A DNA stretch of 64,000 bases. Origin: Cupriavidus necator. Its GTDB lineage: Bacteria > Pseudomonadota > Gammaproteobacteria > Burkholderiales > Burkholderiaceae. The notes beneath the pieces are model-generated. The model made no database searches and was not told the DNA's origin. It saw nothing but the letters and a program-made list of their open reading frames with translations. The stretch spans positions 186,001-250,000 of the forward strand of contig NZ_SROX01000004.1 of assembly GCF_013141915.1 (NCBI RefSeq), given 5' to 3'. This document shows, one piece after another, positions 17,324 through 26,342 of this stretch. Within the stretch, counting starts at the first letter, position 1; each line of letters begins with the position of its first letter. A program made the translations under genes and the position numbers.

Positions 17324-17487
17324 GGCGCTTCTGGGTGCCAAGGCGTTCGCCGATGCGAAGCCGCGCCTTCAGTGCGTCGTCAACGTTCCGAATAGCGAGG
17401 GTGTGGCCATGATCTGGCGCCCTGCTGGCCGCGCCTGCAATGCTGGCAAAAACGGCCGAACTCGGTCACTACATCCCGGACAGACGG

Positions 17488-18309
17488 TCAGTCACGGCCG
17501 GAGAATCTGGCCGGCCTGCGCTCGATGAAATGGGCAACTCCTTCTGTAAAATCCTCGCTCCGGATGCTGTCGAACATCTCGGCATTGGCAACCCGCGTGG
17601 CTTCGGCCAATGACTGGAACGGTTGCTCCCACAGTTGCCGCTTGATCACCCGGATGGATCTGGGGGAAACGTTCTCCGCGAGGTCGTCGGCATAGTCGAG
17701 CGTCGTCGCCATGAGTGTGTCCGCATCGACGACGCGGTCGACCAGCCCCATCCGCAGCGCTTCGTCGGCCTGCACCTTGCGCGCCGAATACAGCAGATCG
17801 GCCGCATGGCCGGGGCCGACTACGCGCGGCAGCAGCCACGAGATGCCGTGCTCGGCAATCAGCCCCCGGCGCGCGAACGCCGTGCTGAACACTGCCCGGG
17901 CGCTGGCGAAGCGCATGTCGCTGTACAGCGCGAACACCAGGCCCAGGCCCGCCGCGGCGCCATTGACTGCCGCGATCACAGGCTTGCGCATGGCCGGGAA
18001 ATAGCCATAGCGGGTCTGGTAGTCGGCGCGCCGGTTCATGTCGAACGAGCGCATCCACTGGGCGGCGCGGATGTCGCCCGGGGGCAGCACTTCCAGTTCG
18101 TCGATGTCCATGCCGGCGCAGAAACCCTTGCCGGCGCCGGTCAGCACCACCACGCGCACGTTGTCGTCGCGATCGACGGCTTCCATGGCATCGCGCAACT
18201 GGGCCTCCATGACCCTGGTCAGCGCGTTGAGCTTGTCCGGCCGGTTCATGGTGACCACGGCGATGCGCTCGCTTTTTCCGGCGCGAGCAACGGTAACCTG
18301 ACTGTCCAT
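17488..18309 (-). CDS. Enoyl-CoA hydratase/isomerase (crotonase) family, operon B distal
   Basis: 273 aa from the ATG at 18307-18309 (GGA about 8 bases before it). Oxyanion-hole motifs GAGKGFCAGMDIDELEV (about residue 70) and NGAAAGLGLVFALYSD (about residue 125) are intact, followed by FARRGLIAEHGISWLLPRVVG. The Glu in LIAEHG sits where hydratase Glu residues are found. It lies 43 bases after the aldehyde dehydrogenase gene and is the last gene of operon B. Two different crotonases in one operon suggest two consecutive acyl-CoA steps. Substrate unknown. Confidence 0.87.
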   Translation of the reverse strand: MDSQVTVARAGKSERIAVVTMNRPDKLNALTRVMEAQLRDAMEAVDRDDNVRVVVLTGAGKGFCAGMDIDELEVLPPGDIRAAQWMRSFDMNRRADYQTRYGYFPAMRKPVIAAVNGAAAGLGLVFALYSDMRFASARAVFSTAFARRGLIAEHGISWLLPRVVGPGHAADLLYSARKVQADEALRMGLVDRVVDADTLMATTLDYADDLAENVSPRSIRVIKRQLWEQPFQSLAEATRVANAEMFDSIRSEDFTEGVAHFIERRPARFSGRD

Positions 18310-18352
18310 AGTGCGATTCCTTTCGATATCTTGATGTCTTGACTGGTCTTGC

Positions 18353-19768
18353 CTAAGGCAGCTGGACGGATCTGGGCTCCAGGAACTCTTCCAGCCCGTG
18401 GACGCCACCTTCGCGCCCGACGCCGGACAGGCCGAAGCCGCCAAACGGTGCCGCTGGGTTGAAGCGGGCGCCATTGACGTCCACCTGCCCTGCCCGCAGC
18501 GCGTTGGCAATCGCTTCGCCGGTGCTGTCATCGGCAGCCCACACCGTCGCGGCCAGTCCGTAGCGGGTGCCATTGGCCAGGGCGATGGCTTCGTCGACGC
18601 TGTCGTAGCACAGCACCGCCAGCACCGGCCCGAAGACTTCCTCCTGCGCCAGCCGGCTGTCCGGTGCGACGTTGCCGTAGATGGTGGGCGCGACGAAATA
18701 GCCGGTAGCCGGCACCGGCGCATCGGCACCGCCGGCGATCCGGTCGAAGCCGGCCTGTTCCGCCGCGGCGATATGCGCCTGCACGCGCTGGCGCTGCAGC
18801 GCCGACAGCAAGGGGCCGACGCGGGTCGCGCCATCGGCGGGATCCCCGAGGGTCATCGCGGCCGCGACTTCCACCAGCAGTTGCCGGCAGCGCGGGTAAT
18901 CCTCGCGTGCGACGATCAGCCGGGTGGTGGCGCTGCAGGTCTGTCCCGAGTTGAGGAAACAGGAACTCACCGTCGCCCTGACCGCCCTGGCGAGATCAGC
19001 ACCGGGCAGCACGACGGCCGCCGACTTTCCGCCCAGTTCCATCGACACGCGCTTCATGTCGCCGGCCGCCTGCGCCGCGACCTTGCGGCCCACCGCGGTG
19101 GAGCCGGTGAACGAGACCATCTGGATGCCGGGATGCGAGACCAGCGCCTCGCCGACCGCGGCGCCGCCCAGCACGAGATTGAGCACGCCCGGCGGCAGCT
19201 GTGCCTGCGCGCACGCGGTCATCAGCCGTTCCGTGACGGCGGGAGCCAGCTCGGACGGCTTCAGCACCACCGTGCAGCCGGCCAGCAGCGCGGGGGCCAC
19301 CTTGGCGGTGATCTGGTGCAACGGGTAGTTCCACGGCGTGATGGCGGCGACCACGCCGACCGGGGCCAGCGTTACGCGGGAATTGCCGATGGTGCGCAGG
19401 AAATCGAAGGTGCCGGCCAGCGCGGCCGTGGCACGCCAGGCCGCGATCGGCGCATCGACCTGGATGCGGCGCGACAGCTTCAGCGGCATGCCGACTTCGC
19501 GCGAGATCTCTTGGGCAAGCTCCGCGGCGCAGCCTTCCAGCGCATCGGCCAGCGCATGCAGGTATGGCGCACGCCCGGCCGCGCTCAGTGCCTGCCAGTG
19601 TGGCTGCGCCCGCGCCGCCGACGCCACGGCTTCGTCCACATCGTCCGTGGTGCCCAGGCTGACCTCGGCCAAGGGGGCTTCGGTTGCCGAATCGTAGACG
19701 TGGATCGATTCGCCGCTGCGTATCGGGCGACGTACGCCGTCTATGTAATGTTGGGTCAACTGCTTCAC
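18353..19768 (-). CDS. NAD(P)-dependent aldehyde dehydrogenase, operon B
   Basis: 471 aa from a GTG at 19766-19768. This start is chosen because its GTG overlaps the upstream TGA as GTGA and AAGGGAG lies before it. Cofactor motifs SFTGSTAVGRKVA are present, and the general base Glu lies in MELGGK (residue 244) and the nucleophile Cys in GQTCSA (residue 278). The enzyme oxidises an aldehyde to a carboxylate. Next to an ADP-forming CoA ligase and two crotonases, the set resembles in composition a CoA-dependent, non-beta-oxidative side-chain cleavage route, but no substrate is diagnosable. Confidence 0.9.
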   Translation of the reverse strand: MKQLTQHYIDGVRRPIRSGESIHVYDSATEAPLAEVSLGTTDDVDEAVASAARAQPHWQALSAAGRAPYLHALADALEGCAAELAQEISREVGMPLKLSRRIQVDAPIAAWRATAALAGTFDFLRTIGNSRVTLAPVGVVAAITPWNYPLHQITAKVAPALLAGCTVVLKPSELAPAVTERLMTACAQAQLPPGVLNLVLGGAAVGEALVSHPGIQMVSFTGSTAVGRKVAAQAAGDMKRVSMELGGKSAAVVLPGADLARAVRATVSSCFLNSGQTCSATTRLIVAREDYPRCRQLLVEVAAAMTLGDPADGATRVGPLLSALQRQRVQAHIAAAEQAGFDRIAGGADAPVPATGYFVAPTIYGNVAPDSRLAQEEVFGPVLAVLCYDSVDEAIALANGTRYGLAATVWAADDSTGEAIANALRAGQVDVNGARFNPAAPFGGFGLSGVGREGGVHGLEEFLEPRSVQLP

Positions 19769-20544
19769 TGCGACTCCCTTGTCTCGCGTTTCTTGCGTTG
19801 ATCGAGGAACGCTGCCATCACGCGCTGCGGTTCGCCGTCGGCATAGCATTCAAGTTGTGCCCGGATGCCGGCGACACAGGCCTCGTCGAATCCCGGCTGC
19901 GTCATGGCGCGAAAGCGCTGCTTTGACAGGCGCACGGCGGTCGGCGGCAGCGCCGCGAGCAACCTGGCCTGTGCCAGCGCCTGCGTCATCAGTTCGGCCT
20001 CGCCGCACAACGCTGTCACCAGGCCGATTTCGAAGGCGCGCTGGCCACTGACCAGTTCCCCCGACAGCGACATCTGCACGTTGTGGGTATGCCCCACATG
20101 CAGCGTCATCAGATAGGAGCCGACGACGCTCGCCAGGCCTGCCTTGACCTCCGGCTGTCCCCAGCGGCTGTCGGCCGTGGTCAGTCGCCAGTCCGCGCAC
20201 AGCGCCAGCTGGAGGCCCGCGCCTGCCGCGACGCCGCGCACGGCGGCCACGCACGGCTTGTCGACCTCGCGCACGGCCTGGTACATCGCCCGTTGCCGGT
20301 TCAGCCAGGGCACGAGCTGCTGCCACGTCACCGCGGCCGCCTCATCGAGGTCCTGCCCGGCGCAGAACGCCCGCTCGCCGGCACCGGTCAGCACGACGGC
20401 GCGTACCGATGGTTCGGCATTGAGCCTGCCCAGCGCTTCGATCAGCTCGCCGCGCAGGACGTCGTTGACCGCGTTCATGCGTGCCGGCCGGTTCAGCGTG
20501 ACGATGGCGACGTCGCGATCCTGTTCGACGCGTACGGATTCCAT
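19765..20544 (-). CDS. Enoyl-CoA hydratase/isomerase (crotonase) family, operon B proximal
   Basis: 259 aa from the ATG at 20542-20544, which has GGGAGGGGG 7 bases upstream; a TTG two codons earlier is possible. Motifs are GAGERAFCAGQDLDEA (about residue 63) and RGVAAGAGLQLALCAD (about residue 105). GQPEVKAGL carries a Glu in the region of the second catalytic acid. It starts 2 bases after the synthetase stop and its TGA overlaps the aldehyde dehydrogenase start, so the three are tightly coupled. It likely acts on the CoA ester made by the synthetase. Confidence 0.88.
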   Translation of the reverse strand: MESVRVEQDRDVAIVTLNRPARMNAVNDVLRGELIEALGRLNAEPSVRAVVLTGAGERAFCAGQDLDEAAAVTWQQLVPWLNRQRAMYQAVREVDKPCVAAVRGVAAGAGLQLALCADWRLTTADSRWGQPEVKAGLASVVGSYLMTLHVGHTHNVQMSLSGELVSGQRAFEIGLVTALCGEAELMTQALAQARLLAALPPTAVRLSKQRFRAMTQPGFDEACVAGIRAQLECYADGEPQRVMAAFLDQRKKRETRESQ

Positions 20545-20546
20545 GT

Positions 20547-22670
20547 TCAAACCCCCTCCCGTTGCGCTTCCGTTGCGCTTCTGTTGCCCCTGAGTTCCAC
20601 CACGGCATCGACCGCCATCACCCCCTCGCCGGCCGCCATTACCATCAGCGGGTTGATGTCGACCGAAACCAGCGCGGTGCGGTGACGCAATGCCCAGTCG
20701 CCAAGCGCGACCGCCGACGACGCCAGTGCCTCCAGGTCGAGCGCCGGAATGTCGCGATAGCCATCAAAGAGCGGCGCCAGGCGCAGCTGCGCGCAGGCCG
20801 CCTTGACGTCACCGGCGGTGAATGGCGCCAGCAGGGTCACGACATCCTTGCGGAGTTCAAGCAGCGTGCCGCCCTCCCCGATCATGACCAGCGGCCCGAA
20901 CAACGGATCGACCGAGACACCCAGCGCAAACTCATGGCGGCCCTTTACCATCGTCGCCACCACCACCCGCGGCGATGCCACGCCCAGCCGCTGCAGCGTA
21001 TCGATGCAGTCCCGCGTCGCGCGGGCCACGCCCGCCGCGTCGGTGAGCCGCAGATGCACGAGGCCATGCTCGCTCTTGTGCGGGATCTCCGCCGCACAGC
21101 CCTTGACCACCACTGGCACCCCGCCGAGCGCGTCGAACGCCGCCACCGCCCCATCCACGCTGTCGCACAGCCGGTGCGGCACGGTCGGTACTCCGGCTGC
21201 GGCGAGCAAGGCCATGCTATCGGCTTCGTCCTGCAAGCCACTGCGGTCGAGCTGGCGTGCTTCAGGCCAGGGCGGCGTGGCTGCCGCGTGGGCCAGCCGA
21301 TGATGCGCGGCAAACTGCGCCAGGGCTGCAATGGCATCCGCTTCGGTGACGAAGGCCGGCATGCCATGTCGCACGAAGGCCTCGCGCACCGACTGTTGCG
21401 GCGCGCTCGCCACCAGGGGCTTACCCTGTTGCGCACTGAAGGCAGCGGCGTCGCGCGCCAGCGCCTCGACGTCGTAGCCGGGGCCGGCCACCGGAATGCC
21501 GACCATCACCATGTCGGCCTGAGGCTCGGCGCCCAGCGCCTGGAGCACCCGCGGGAACATGTCGCCCTTGCCCAGCAGCGCCGCGGTCATGTCGAGCGGA
21601 TTGCCGGCGGTCCCGAACGCGGGCAGGATCGCGCCCAGTTCGCGCAGCGTGGCCGGCTGCAGTTCGGTCAGCGGCAGGTCGTGCCGCTCGGCCAGGTCGG
21701 CCGCCATGACGCCCACGGCGCCGCTGTGGCTCATCACGACCGTGCGGCCCTGCCCGGGCGTGCAGGGCTGCAGGTAGAGGGGCACGGCGCGGACCAGCTC
21801 GCCGATATCGCGCGCACGCCAGATGCCGTGGCGAGACAGGAAGGCATCGATCGCCGCGTCGTTGCCGACCAGCGCACCGGTATGCGAGGCTGCCGCCCTC
21901 GCGCCACGCTCGCTGCTGCCGGCCTTGAGCAGCACGATGCTGGCGCCGCGCCCCCGGGCCAGCGCCGCCGCGCGGGCCAGCTGCGCCGGGTCGGACACCG
22001 ATTCGAGGTAGACCAGGATCAGCCGCACCTCGGGGTCCGCGGCCACCGCCGCGGTCATCGCGCAGGCGTCTAGATCGGCGTCGTTGCCCGTCGCCACCAG
22101 GTAGCGCACGCCATGGCCGGCCTGGCGCAGCAAGGCATAGGGCATGACGCTCGCCGCGCCGCTCTGGCTGATGATCGCGATCGGGCCGTCCCGAGGCGCC
22201 ACCTCCATGAACATGGTCGAGAAATTGAGCACCGCGCCGCTGGCGAAGTTGGCCGTTCCTTGCGCGTTCGGCCCCACCAGCCGCATGCCGCTGTCATTGG
22301 CCAGCGCCACCAGTTCCTGCTGCCGCAGGCGTCCTGCCTCGCCGGTCTCGGCGAAGCCCGACGCCATGATGACGGCCGCCTTCACGCCAGCAGCGCCGCA
22401 CTGACGCACCTGCTCAAGCGTGGCGTCGCCGGACACGGCGATCACCACGGCATCCGGCGCCTTGCCGATCGCACCGATATCGGGATACGCGCGATAGCCC
22501 TGGATGACCTCGCGCCCCGGATTGACCGGAAACACCTCGCCCGTGTAGCCGAAGGTGCGCAGGTAGTGGATCGGCCGTCCGCCCACCTTGTTGGGGTTGT
22601 CCGAGGCGCCGATCACGGCCACCGAGGCCGGCGAGAACAGCGCGCCAAAGGTTGTGGAGATCTCAGTCAA
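20547..22670 (-). CDS. ADP-forming acyl-CoA synthetase (acetate--CoA ligase family), operon B
   Basis: 707 aa from a TTG at 22668-22670, preferred because GGGAG lies 6 bases before it and it overlaps the Bug stop by 8 bases. An ATG at 22718 would overlap by 56. Domain order matches the operon A paralogue: CoA-binding (VAVIGASDNPNKVGGRP), central ligase domain with ASHTGALVGND, and ATP-grasp (VVVKGCAAEIPHKSEHG, VSVDINPLMV). It activates a carboxylic acid with ATP and CoA. Single-chain ADP-forming ligases of this kind include the Sphingobium feruloyl-CoA synthetase FerA, but no substrate residues can be assigned here. Confidence 0.87.
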   Translation of the reverse strand: MTEISTTFGALFSPASVAVIGASDNPNKVGGRPIHYLRTFGYTGEVFPVNPGREVIQGYRAYPDIGAIGKAPDAVVIAVSGDATLEQVRQCGAAGVKAAVIMASGFAETGEAGRLRQQELVALANDSGMRLVGPNAQGTANFASGAVLNFSTMFMEVAPRDGPIAIISQSGAASVMPYALLRQAGHGVRYLVATGNDADLDACAMTAAVAADPEVRLILVYLESVSDPAQLARAAALARGRGASIVLLKAGSSERGARAAASHTGALVGNDAAIDAFLSRHGIWRARDIGELVRAVPLYLQPCTPGQGRTVVMSHSGAVGVMAADLAERHDLPLTELQPATLRELGAILPAFGTAGNPLDMTAALLGKGDMFPRVLQALGAEPQADMVMVGIPVAGPGYDVEALARDAAAFSAQQGKPLVASAPQQSVREAFVRHGMPAFVTEADAIAALAQFAAHHRLAHAAATPPWPEARQLDRSGLQDEADSMALLAAAGVPTVPHRLCDSVDGAVAAFDALGGVPVVVKGCAAEIPHKSEHGLVHLRLTDAAGVARATRDCIDTLQRLGVASPRVVVATMVKGRHEFALGVSVDPLFGPLVMIGEGGTLLELRKDVVTLLAPFTAGDVKAACAQLRLAPLFDGYRDIPALDLEALASSAVALGDWALRHRTALVSVDINPLMVMAAGEGVMAVDAVVELRGNRSATEAQREGV

Positions 22671-23676
22671 GGGTCGCTCCCGATGCCTTGACCACCGGCG
22701 ACCACTTGCCGGCGTCATGCTGGATCAGCCTGGAAAAATCGCCCGGCGTCCCTGGCAGCGGCCGGGCGCCCAGCGCGGCGAGCTGCTTGCGCACGTCTGC
22801 CTGCGCCAGCACGGCCTGCAGTTCGCTGTTCAGGCGGCGGATCACGTCGGGCGCGGTTCCTTTCGGCGCCGACAGGCCAAACCAGATCGTTACGTCGAAG
22901 CCCGGCAGGCCAGCCTCGGCAATGGTCGGCACCCTGGGCAGCGCCTCCGAACGCGTCACGCCGGTCACGCCGAGCGCCTTGACCTTGCCTGTGCTGATGT
23001 ATTGCACCTGGCTCGATACCGTATCGAACATCATCGAGATGCGTCCGCCAAGCAGGTCGGTGAAGGCCGCCGCCGACCCCTTGTACGGCACATGGACGAT
23101 GTCGACACCCGCCATCGACTTGAACAGTTCGCCCGACAGGTGGTTGGAGCTGCCGTTCCCGGCCGAGCCGAAGGTCAGCGTGCCGGGCTTCTGCCTTGCC
23201 AGCGCCAGCAACTCCCTGACGTTGCTGACCGGCAGGCTGTCCGGCACCACCAGCACGTTAACCGTGGAAGCCACCGACCCCACGGCATCGAACGACTTGA
23301 CCGGGTCAACCTTCAGCGAGCGATAGAGCCACGGGTTGATCGCCATGGTGCCGGTGGTGGCAAAGAACAGCGTATAGCCGTCGGGAGCCGCCTGCGCCGC
23401 GGCCTCCGTGGCGATGGTGCCGCCGGCGCCGCCGCGGTTGTCGATCAGCACGGGCTGTCCGAGCTGCTGCGACAGGTGCTGGCCGATCAGCCGCGCCATC
23501 GCGTCAGTGGGCCCGCCGGCCGGGAACGGCACCAGCAGGCGGATCGGCTTGGCGGGATAGCTGGTGGGGGCGGCGGCGGCGCTGAACGCTGCCGTCGCGG
23601 CGGCAGCCGCGGCAACCCCCAACAAGGCGCATAACGGCCGCCGGAATGCGCGAAGCGCAGCGGAAAAGCGCGGCAT
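22663..23676 (-). CDS. Bug-family (TctC-like) solute-binding protein 3, head of operon B
   Basis: 337 aa from the ATG at 23674-23676 (GGAGA 6 bases upstream). A long Ala-rich signal peptide covers about residues 1-36. The Bug motifs YPAKPIRLLVPFPAGGPTD, VLIDNRGGAGGTI and PYKGSAAAFTDLLGGRIS follow. It opens operon B and is transcribed divergently from a LysR gene. No membrane partners TctA/TctB are nearby. Confidence 0.9.
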   Translation of the reverse strand: MPRFSAALRAFRRPLCALLGVAAAAAATAAFSAAAAPTSYPAKPIRLLVPFPAGGPTDAMARLIGQHLSQQLGQPVLIDNRGGAGGTIATEAAAQAAPDGYTLFFATTGTMAINPWLYRSLKVDPVKSFDAVGSVASTVNVLVVPDSLPVSNVRELLALARQKPGTLTFGSAGNGSSNHLSGELFKSMAGVDIVHVPYKGSAAAFTDLLGGRISMMFDTVSSQVQYISTGKVKALGVTGVTRSEALPRVPTIAEAGLPGFDVTIWFGLSAPKGTAPDVIRRLNSELQAVLAQADVRKQLAALGARPLPGTPGDFSRLIQHDAGKWSPVVKASGATLD

Positions 23677-23777
23677 GTTGTCTCCATTGGTTTCGTAAGC
23701 CCCTCTCTGTGCAGGAGGGATGGACTCAGTGTATGGAGTCCCGGACCAACGCAAAAGAGTAGAATCGTCGATACCTG

Positions 23778-23796
23778 ATATCTACTTTATGGATAT
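23778..23796. promoter_or_regulatory. Palindromic LysR-type site between operon B and its regulator
   Basis: ATATC (23778-23782) and GATAT (23792-23796) form an inverted repeat spaced by 9 bases, in an AT-rich patch that stands out from the surrounding GC-rich DNA. It ends 8 bases before the LysR GTG and lies about 100 bases before the Bug start. This position suits autoregulation and control of operon B. Confidence 0.4.
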
Positions 23797-23804
23797 AGAA
23801 CAGC

Positions 23805-24713
23805 GTGAACCTGAAGCAACTCGAAACCGTGGCGCTGGTGGCCGAATTGGGATCGCTGTCACGTGCGGCGCGCTCGCTGGGCATCGCTCAGTCCCTGGTG
23901 AGCCGCGTCATTGCCCAGATCGAAGCCGAATGGGGCGACCGGCTGTTCGAACGGACCGGCCGCGGCGTGGTGCTATCGGAGTTTGGCCAGCGGATCTTTC
24001 CGCAGGTCCAGCTGCTGCTGGCCCAGTCGGCGCGGCTGCGCGACGAAGTCAAGGACGCGGCGGGCGTGCCGTTTGGCCAGGTAAGGATCGGCGTGCTGCC
24101 GTCAATGGCACCACGCCTGATTCCGGCGCTGTTCGAGGACCTGCGCACCACGGCGCCAGGTGTCCGGCTGCGCGTGGCGGAAGGCTTCAGCGGACAGCTC
24201 GACGAGGAACTGGAATCGGGCCATCTCGATCTTGCCGTCATCAACCGTTATGGTCCCGGGCCCCGACAGAGCGAAGACGTGCTCGCCCAGGTTGCCACCT
24301 ACCTGATCTGCACGCCCGGGCATCCACTCGCCGGGATGCCGACGGTGGCGTTCTGCAAGCTCGACGGCGTCCCGCTGGTGCTGCCACCGGCGCCCAATGG
24401 GCTGCGCTCGATCCTCGACCAGCACGCGCGCCAGCTCGGCATCTCGCTGGACGTGGCACTGGAAGTGGAATCGCTGAACACGATGAAGGAGGTCGCGCTT
24501 GCCGGTGGCGCGTTGACCATACTTCCGTTCCTGGCGGTGGATCACGAGGTGGCCGCCGGGCGCTTGTCGGCAGTCGAGATTGTCGAGCCGCGCTTGCCAC
24601 GGACCATTGCGATGGGCGTCACGCGGCATCATCCGCTGTCCCGGGCGGCACGGCACGTTCTTTCCCGACTCCATGCCCTGGTGCCTGAAGTCGCAAGGAG
24701 CGGACAGGCCTAG
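23805..24713 (+). CDS. LysR-family regulator divergent from operon B
   Basis: 302 aa starting at a GTG (23805-23807). HTH: MNLKQLETVALVAELGSLSR, then SLGIAQSLVSRVIAQIEAEWG, residues 1-60. The effector domain follows (VRIGVLPSMAPRLIPALFEDL near residue 90). It is the immediate divergent neighbour of the Bug-led operon B, the classic layout for a LysR activator of that operon. The inducer is presumably the operon substrate or its CoA ester. Confidence 0.87.
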   Translation: MNLKQLETVALVAELGSLSRAARSLGIAQSLVSRVIAQIEAEWGDRLFERTGRGVVLSEFGQRIFPQVQLLLAQSARLRDEVKDAAGVPFGQVRIGVLPSMAPRLIPALFEDLRTTAPGVRLRVAEGFSGQLDEELESGHLDLAVINRYGPGPRQSEDVLAQVATYLICTPGHPLAGMPTVAFCKLDGVPLVLPPAPNGLRSILDQHARQLGISLDVALEVESLNTMKEVALAGGALTILPFLAVDHEVAAGRLSAVEIVEPRLPRTIAMGVTRHHPLSRAARHVLSRLHALVPEVARSGQA

Positions 24714-24970
24714 CGTCCAAGGCAACGGGCGTGCCCTACTCGCTACCCTTGCATAGTTTGTCCGCCACCAGCTTGACCATCGCGTGCCGGCCGGCTCGGC
24801 GCTCAGCTTGGCGAGGATGCGCAGCGCTGACCGGCGCGCCACTGGCGCATGCAGGGGCCCTATACTGAACTCAGCCGACACGCCCCGGCGCAGCGACCAT
24901 CGGCGGGCACTGGCGCATCCGCATGCGGTACCGGGGACGAATGCCGTCACGGGCCAGACAAGGACCTGCC

Positions 24971-25159
24971 ATGAGCAATCGCCGCTATGTCGTCATGATC
25001 GACCAACCCAAGGATGTCTCCGACGAGCAGATGGCTGAGTACATCAAGCTCGCCATCGCCAACTGGGGCGCGGGAGTGCCACCGCCGCCACCGGACAGCC
25101 CCTTCTTCGACCTGGATGTGTTGTCGGTAACGGCCGTTCACAAGGCACATAAGGATTAA
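24971..25159 (+). CDS. Small conserved-looking protein of unknown function
   Basis: 62 aa, ATG at 24971 with AGGA seven bases before it. It begins MSNRRYVVMIDQPKDVSDEQ, has an amphipathic middle and a Pro-rich stretch (GVPPPPPDSPFFDLDV), and ends AHKAHKD-like (VHKAHKD). No signal peptide or membrane segment. It precedes the AmrS gene by 55 bases on the same strand, so co-transcription is possible. No family recognised. Confidence 0.55.
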   Translation: MSNRRYVVMIDQPKDVSDEQMAEYIKLAIANWGAGVPPPPPDSPFFDLDVLSVTAVHKAHKD

Positions 25160-25214
25160 ACGTTAAGCGTGCGGGCGGCACCCGGTGCAGCCAGTTCCAG
25201 TGCGGAACAGAGCC

Positions 25215-26312
25215 ATGAAGCAGCCCCCTTATCCCAGGCATTCCGGCCCTTACCCCGGCCGCTACTGGCATTTCGCGGACGACGGCCGCATGCAATGCGA
25301 CCTTTGCCCACGCCACTGCCGCCTGCATGACGAGCAGCGCGGCGCCTGTTTCGTGCGCCAGCGGGCCGGCAAGGAAATGGTGCTGACCGCGTATGGCCGC
25401 TCCTCGGGATTCTGCATCGATCCCATCGAAAAGAAGCCGCTCAATCACTTCTACCCAGGCAGCGCGGTCCTGTCGTTCGGCACGGCGGGGTGCAACCTGG
25501 CATGCAAGTTCTGCCAGAACTGGGACATCAGCAAATCGCGCGAGATGGACACGCTCGCCGATGCAGCCATGCCCGAAGCCATCGCCGAAGCCGCAGCGTC
25601 CCACCGGTGCAAGAGCGTCGCCTTCACCTATAACGACCCCGTGATCTTTGCCGAATATGCGATGGACGTGGCCGATGCCTGCCACGAACTGGGCATCATG
25701 GCGGTGGCGGTGACAGCCGGCTATATGGGCGCGCAGGCGCGGCGCGACTTCTACGCCAGGATGGATGCGGCAAACGTCGACCTGAAAGGCTTTACCGACG
25801 CGTTCTATCTTGCGTGCACCGGGGCCCACCTGGAGCCGGTGCTGGAGACGCTCCAATACCTGAAGCACGAAACCGCGGTCTGGTTCGAGATCACGACACT
25901 GCTCATTCCCGGCAAGAACGACAGCGATGACGAGATTCGCGCCGAGGCCCGGTGGATCGCCAGGGAACTAGGCACCGACGTACCGCTGCACTTCACGGGA
26001 TTCCATCCCGACTACAAGATGCGCGACGTGCCGCCCACGCCCTGCACGACGCTTGCGCGTGCCCGCAAGCTCGCGCTGGCGGAGGGGCTGCACTATGTGT
26101 ACACCGGCAATGTCCATGACACCGTCGGTGACACGACCTCTTGCCCCGCATGCCACACACCGCTGATCGTGCGCGACTGGCATGCGATCGAAAGCTATCG
26201 GCTGACTGCTGCGGGAACCTGTCCTGAATGCTTTGCGCCGATTGCCGGTCGCTTCGGACAATTCGAGCGCCAGTTCGGGCGGCGGCGGATTCCGGTGCAA
26301 ATCGGCACCTAG
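25215..26312 (+). CDS. amrS: AmmeMemoRadiSam-system radical SAM protein (AmrS)
   Basis: 365 aa from the ATG at 25215 (an in-frame GTG at 25185 is less likely). The radical SAM cluster motif CNLACKFC places Cys at residues 93, 97 and 100. An N-terminal Cys cluster CDLCPRHC (residues 28-35) and C45 mark the AmrS subfamily, close to pyruvate-formate-lyase-activating enzymes. Two C-terminal CxxC pairs (CPACH, CPECF) suggest a zinc ribbon. In AmmeMemoRadiSam systems it is encoded with AMMECR1 and MEMO1 homologues, neither of which is in the window. Substrate unknown for the family. Confidence 0.85.
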   Translation: MKQPPYPRHSGPYPGRYWHFADDGRMQCDLCPRHCRLHDEQRGACFVRQRAGKEMVLTAYGRSSGFCIDPIEKKPLNHFYPGSAVLSFGTAGCNLACKFCQNWDISKSREMDTLADAAMPEAIAEAAASHRCKSVAFTYNDPVIFAEYAMDVADACHELGIMAVAVTAGYMGAQARRDFYARMDAANVDLKGFTDAFYLACTGAHLEPVLETLQYLKHETAVWFEITTLLIPGKNDSDDEIRAEARWIARELGTDVPLHFTGFHPDYKMRDVPPTPCTTLARARKLALAEGLHYVYTGNVHDTVGDTTSCPACHTPLIVRDWHAIESYRLTAAGTCPECFAPIAGRFGQFERQFGRRRIPVQIGT

Positions 26313-26342
26313 TCTGATCTAGTCCGGTTAAACAATCCCCCA

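Noticed and set aside
17488..20544. Direct assignment of operon B to ferulate degradation
   Set aside because: The gene types fit, but neither crotonase has the GWCFGGG-like motif of feruloyl-CoA hydratase/lyase, so only a loose analogy is kept.
24720..24850. Minus-strand frames reading RILAKLSAEPAG and, one frame off, MVKLVADKLCKGSE
   Set aside because: They could be a frameshifted gene tail, but the join is uncertain and no family is recognised.
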